A stretch of 59,924 bases of DNA from Clostridiales bacterium (GTDB taxonomy: Bacteria; Bacillota; Desulfotomaculia; Desulfotomaculales; VENG01), in NCBI GenBank assembly GCA_021736985.1, contig JAIPEW010000017.1, positions 1 to 59,924 of the forward strand, given 5' to 3'. The position numbers and the translations under genes are program-made. The notes beneath the pieces were generated by a model. The model saw only the letters and a list, made by a program, of their open reading frames with translations, was not told where the DNA came from and did no database searches. Shown piece after piece: positions 59,605-59,924 of this stretch; position 1 is the first letter of the stretch; every line of letters starts with the position of its first letter.

Positions 59605-59924
59605 CTATAAATTCCGCATACATCCCAATAAAGAGCAGAAACGTAAACTCACCAACTGGCTGGCAACCTGCCGGGTAATTTATAACTCGGCCCTGGTTGA
59701 CCGTAAAAACCACTACAAGTGTACTGGTAAAGGGCTTACCCAAACAGCACAGCAGGTAATTCTTAAAGCAGATAAGAAAAACCACTCGCAGGTTAAAGCA
59801 GTACACTCCCAGGTAGTCCAGGAAGTACTGTTTCGGGTAGAAAGAGCATTCAACAACTTTTTTCGCCGCGTGCAGGCCGGGGAAAAACCAGGCTATCCCA
59901 GGTACAAGGGGCGGGGGCACTACA
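59567..59924 (+). CDS. tnpB: TnpB RNA-guided nuclease, N-terminal part (continues past window)
   Basis: From ATG 59567 (GGAGG at 59562-59566 immediately before it, so an unusually close site or a downstream start) one frame runs open to the end, 119 codons. YKFRIHPNKEQKRKLTNWLA, CRVIYNSALVDRKNHYK and FRRVQAGEKPGYPRYKGRG are the family N-terminus. It overlaps the tnpA remnant by 38 bases in a different frame. The RuvC and zinc parts would lie outside the window, so intactness cannot be judged. Confidence 0.85.
   Translation, partial: MLKNTSSPREVRNYKFRIHPNKEQKRKLTNWLATCRVIYNSALVDRKNHYKCTGKGLTQTAQQVILKADKKNHSQVKAVHSQVVQEVLFRVERAFNNFFRRVQAGEKPGYPRYKGRGHY

Larger units (their letters stand above)
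59252..59924 (+). mobile_element. Left part of an IS200/IS605-family element
   Basis: It begins with a long hairpin (GTAGAACCTCAA at 59252-59263 with TTGAGGTTCTAC at 59280-59291, plus an inner AGAAC/GTTCT pair), then a degenerate tnpA and an open tnpB that runs past the window end. Order and hairpin fit the IS605 left end. Confidence 0.8.

Overview
The window looks like chromosome of an anaerobic, spore-forming, moderately low-GC member of the Firmicutes (Clostridia). My guess is the Desulfotomaculum/Pelotomaculum-like Peptococcaceae; no ribosomal RNA is present to settle this. The evidence is a SPOCS/DUF3794 spore-coat-type protein, MrfA/MrfB repair proteins, strong GGAGG ribosome sites, frequent TTG/GTG starts, ferredoxin-linked oxidoreductases and an AOR-family tungsten/molybdenum enzyme. 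No tRNA, rRNA or CRISPR array was seen.

Layout. 1-3.7 kb: the right end of an IS200/IS605 element, the 3' stub of an interrupted gene, a stalk-domain secreted protein, a cupin, a cysteine-rich protein, and a group IIC intron sitting just after that gene's terminator. 3.7-22.3 kb: a surface-glycan locus with at least six glycosyltransferases, a full set of dTDP-6-deoxyhexose genes (RmlA-long, RmlB, RmlC-like, RmlD), a sugar C-methyltransferase coupled to a SAF-domain oxidoreductase, a second methyltransferase and a mannose-1-P guanylyltransferase. 22.3-25.1 kb: a lectin-like hypothetical, a SPOCS protein and a terpene-cyclase-fold protein. 25.1-29.9 kb: mrfA and mrfB split by an opposite-strand Spo0B-type histidine kinase pair. 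30.2-30.7 kb: a small gene with one in-frame UGA and a SECIS-like hairpin, a candidate selenoprotein. 30.7-47.6 kb: envelope and housekeeping genes (deacetylase-glycosidase fusion, phosphodiester glycosidase, nitrilase-type hydrolase, NUDIX, SIMPL, old-yellow-enzyme-type reductase, methyltransferase, LuxR regulator) and a four-gene secreted/membrane operon of unknown role. 47.9-58.9 kb: a visibly more AT-rich catabolic island with a GntR regulator divergent from an amino-acid dehydrogenase, 2-oxoacid:ferredoxin oxidoreductase (delta-alpha-beta-gamma), ADP-forming acyl-CoA synthetase, an MFS transporter and an AOR-type oxidoreductase. 59.25 kb to the end: the left part of another IS200/IS605 element with a decayed tnpA and an open tnpB.

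How the parts fit. The glycan locus can make a nucleotide-activated 6-deoxy, possibly C-methyl-branched sugar plus GDP-mannose and assemble them on a surface structure. The catabolic island encodes amino acid -> 2-oxoacid -> acyl-CoA -> acid + ATP, with reduced ferredoxin as by-product and AOR able to interconvert acids and aldehydes. Intergenic spaces between 6 and 42 kb carry several families of dispersed repeats: a 240-bp unit with 13-bp terminal inverted repeats, a second unit nested in one copy of it, and short palindromes that form the 3' ends of genes.
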